In this document: one piece after another, positions 6,433 through 6,646 of the stretch
How positions within the stretch are numbered: position 1 is the stretch's first letter
Layout: every line of letters begins with the position of its first letter
Source: an uncultured bacterium
Lineage (GTDB): Bacteria; Patescibacteriota; Minisyncoccia; CAIUEV01
Reading direction: 5' to 3'
NCBI GenBank assembly: GCA_903898335.1
Contig: CAIUEV010000027.1
Span: 1-6,646 of the forward strand
Length of the DNA: 6,646 nt
Made by a program: the position numbers and the translations under genes
The notes under the pieces: generated by a model
The model's database searches: none
The model's input: the letters and a program-made list of their open reading frames with translations, nothing else
What the model was told of the DNA's origin: nothing

Positions 6433-6463
6433 CAAATAGCTTTCCTTTTTTATTGTTACAATA
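6433..6463 (-). promoter_or_regulatory. Weak candidate promoter with overlapping palindrome for the MNT/HEPN pair
   Basis: On the minus strand, TTGTAA (6461-6456, four of six matches to -35) lies exactly 17 bp from TATTTG (6438-6433, three of six to -10). Transcription would start about 10 bp before the MNT ATG and give a very short leader, which fits the lack of a Shine-Dalgarno. The -35 lies inside a perfect palindrome, TATTGT-N-ACAATA (6451-6463), so a protein bound there would block the promoter. Both elements are weak and short AT-rich palindromes arise by chance. Confidence 0.28.
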
Positions 6464-6501
6464 GATTTTTGATTCCCTCCACTAAAACAATCACCCCCTC
6501 T

Positions 6502-6530
6502 CTTCCAAAAATAAAAAAATGTGCTATCTT
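6502..6530 (+). promoter_or_regulatory. Candidate extended -10 promoter, plus strand
   Basis: TATCTT at 6525-6530 is preceded by TGC (6522-6524), making an extended -10 (TGnTATCTT, four of six in the hexamer). CTTCCA (6502-6507) sits 17 bp upstream and matches -35 at three of six positions. The spacer is A-rich. Transcription would start near 6537 and leave a leader of roughly 95 bases before the ATG at 6631. The promoter points right, away from the MNT gene, making this a divergent intergenic region. Confidence 0.45.
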
Positions 6531-6539
6531 GGAATCAAG

Positions 6540-6574
6540 AAAAATTCAGCTCCTTAAAAATTCAGTAAGGAGGT
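6540..6574 (+). promoter_or_regulatory. Leader hairpin covering AAGGAGGT, with a 10-bp direct repeat
   Basis: CTCCTTA (6550-6556) pairs perfectly with TAAGGAG (6566-6572) around a 9-base loop. The 3' arm contains most of AAGGAGGT (6567-6574), a full complement to the 16S rRNA 3' end. The loop AAAATTCAG repeats the sequence just before the hairpin: AAAAATTCAG occurs at 6540-6549 and 6556-6565. No ATG follows this site at normal distance; the nearest usable start is ATG 6631. No T run follows on the plus strand, so a terminator in that direction is unlikely. I recognise no known riboswitch. Confidence 0.45.
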
Positions 6575-6630
6575 AAAACTAAAAATCATTTTGATTCTCT
6601 TATTGATTACGCACTAAAGCAGGGGAGAAA

Positions 6631-6646
6631 ATGCGAAAAGATGGAA
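6631..6646 (+). CDS. Possible start of a divergent gene (partial at right edge)
   Basis: ATG at 6631 opens MRKDG before the window ends. AGGGGAG (6621-6627) lies three bases upstream and is the only Shine-Dalgarno-like sequence directly in front of a candidate start in this window. A promoter candidate and structured leader lie upstream. Five codons are too few to identify a product; this call rests on the start signals alone. Confidence 0.35.

Noticed and set aside
6550..6572. Rho-independent terminator
   Set aside because: The stem is only 7 bp, and no T run follows directly on either strand; sequestration of the SD-like sequence is a better reading.
6349..6576. Plus-strand open frame of 75 codons across the MNT start and the divergent gap
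   Set aside because: Its first third is antisense to the MNT gene, the rest is low-complexity AT-rich sequence, and it has no SD or recognisable motif.

Overview
This window is moderately AT-rich bacterial DNA. Its dense, mostly co-directional layout, lysine-rich proteins, A/T-rich start regions without Shine-Dalgarno sequences, and short tandem repeats in one gap suggest a Patescibacteria (Candidate Phyla Radiation) genome. That placement is an inference from style, not from a marker gene. UGA works as a normal stop codon (the nucleotidyltransferase ends on it), so the UGA-recoded Gracilibacteria/Absconditabacteria are unlikely.

Almost everything lies on the minus strand. In transcription order (right to left) the genes are: a MNT nucleotidyltransferase (6416-6129); a HEPN/DUF86 gene broken by a one-base frameshift (6132-5765); a cytoplasmic GH1 beta-glycosidase (5783-4524); a 124-bp gap with two short tandem repeats; a ten-helix EamA/DMT permease (4399-3482); a membrane-anchored clan GH-A glycoside hydrolase (3455-2400); a divergent ROK-family sugar kinase (2389-1553); and the N-terminal two thirds of a P-type cation ATPase that runs off the left edge (1542-1). 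Gaps within the last four genes are only 10-26 bp, so they probably form one operon. GH1 may belong to it or be a separate unit upstream of the repeats. At the far right (about 6500-6646) the plus strand carries a likely promoter, a leader with a hairpin that buries a perfect AAGGAGGT, and the first five codons of a possible divergent gene.

A plausible joint role is glycoside scavenging. The anchored GH-A enzyme would trim a glycan outside the membrane, the DMT permease might import the product, GH1 would hydrolyse beta-glycosides in the cytoplasm, and the ROK kinase would phosphorylate the freed sugar. The permease's substrate is not shown by sequence, and the kinase and ATPase both depart from family consensus at important motifs. 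The MNT/HEPN pair is a type VII (MntA-HepT-like) toxin-antitoxin module. Its toxin reading frame breaks before the RNxxxH active site, through either a real inactivating deletion or a sequencing error in a short homopolymer.
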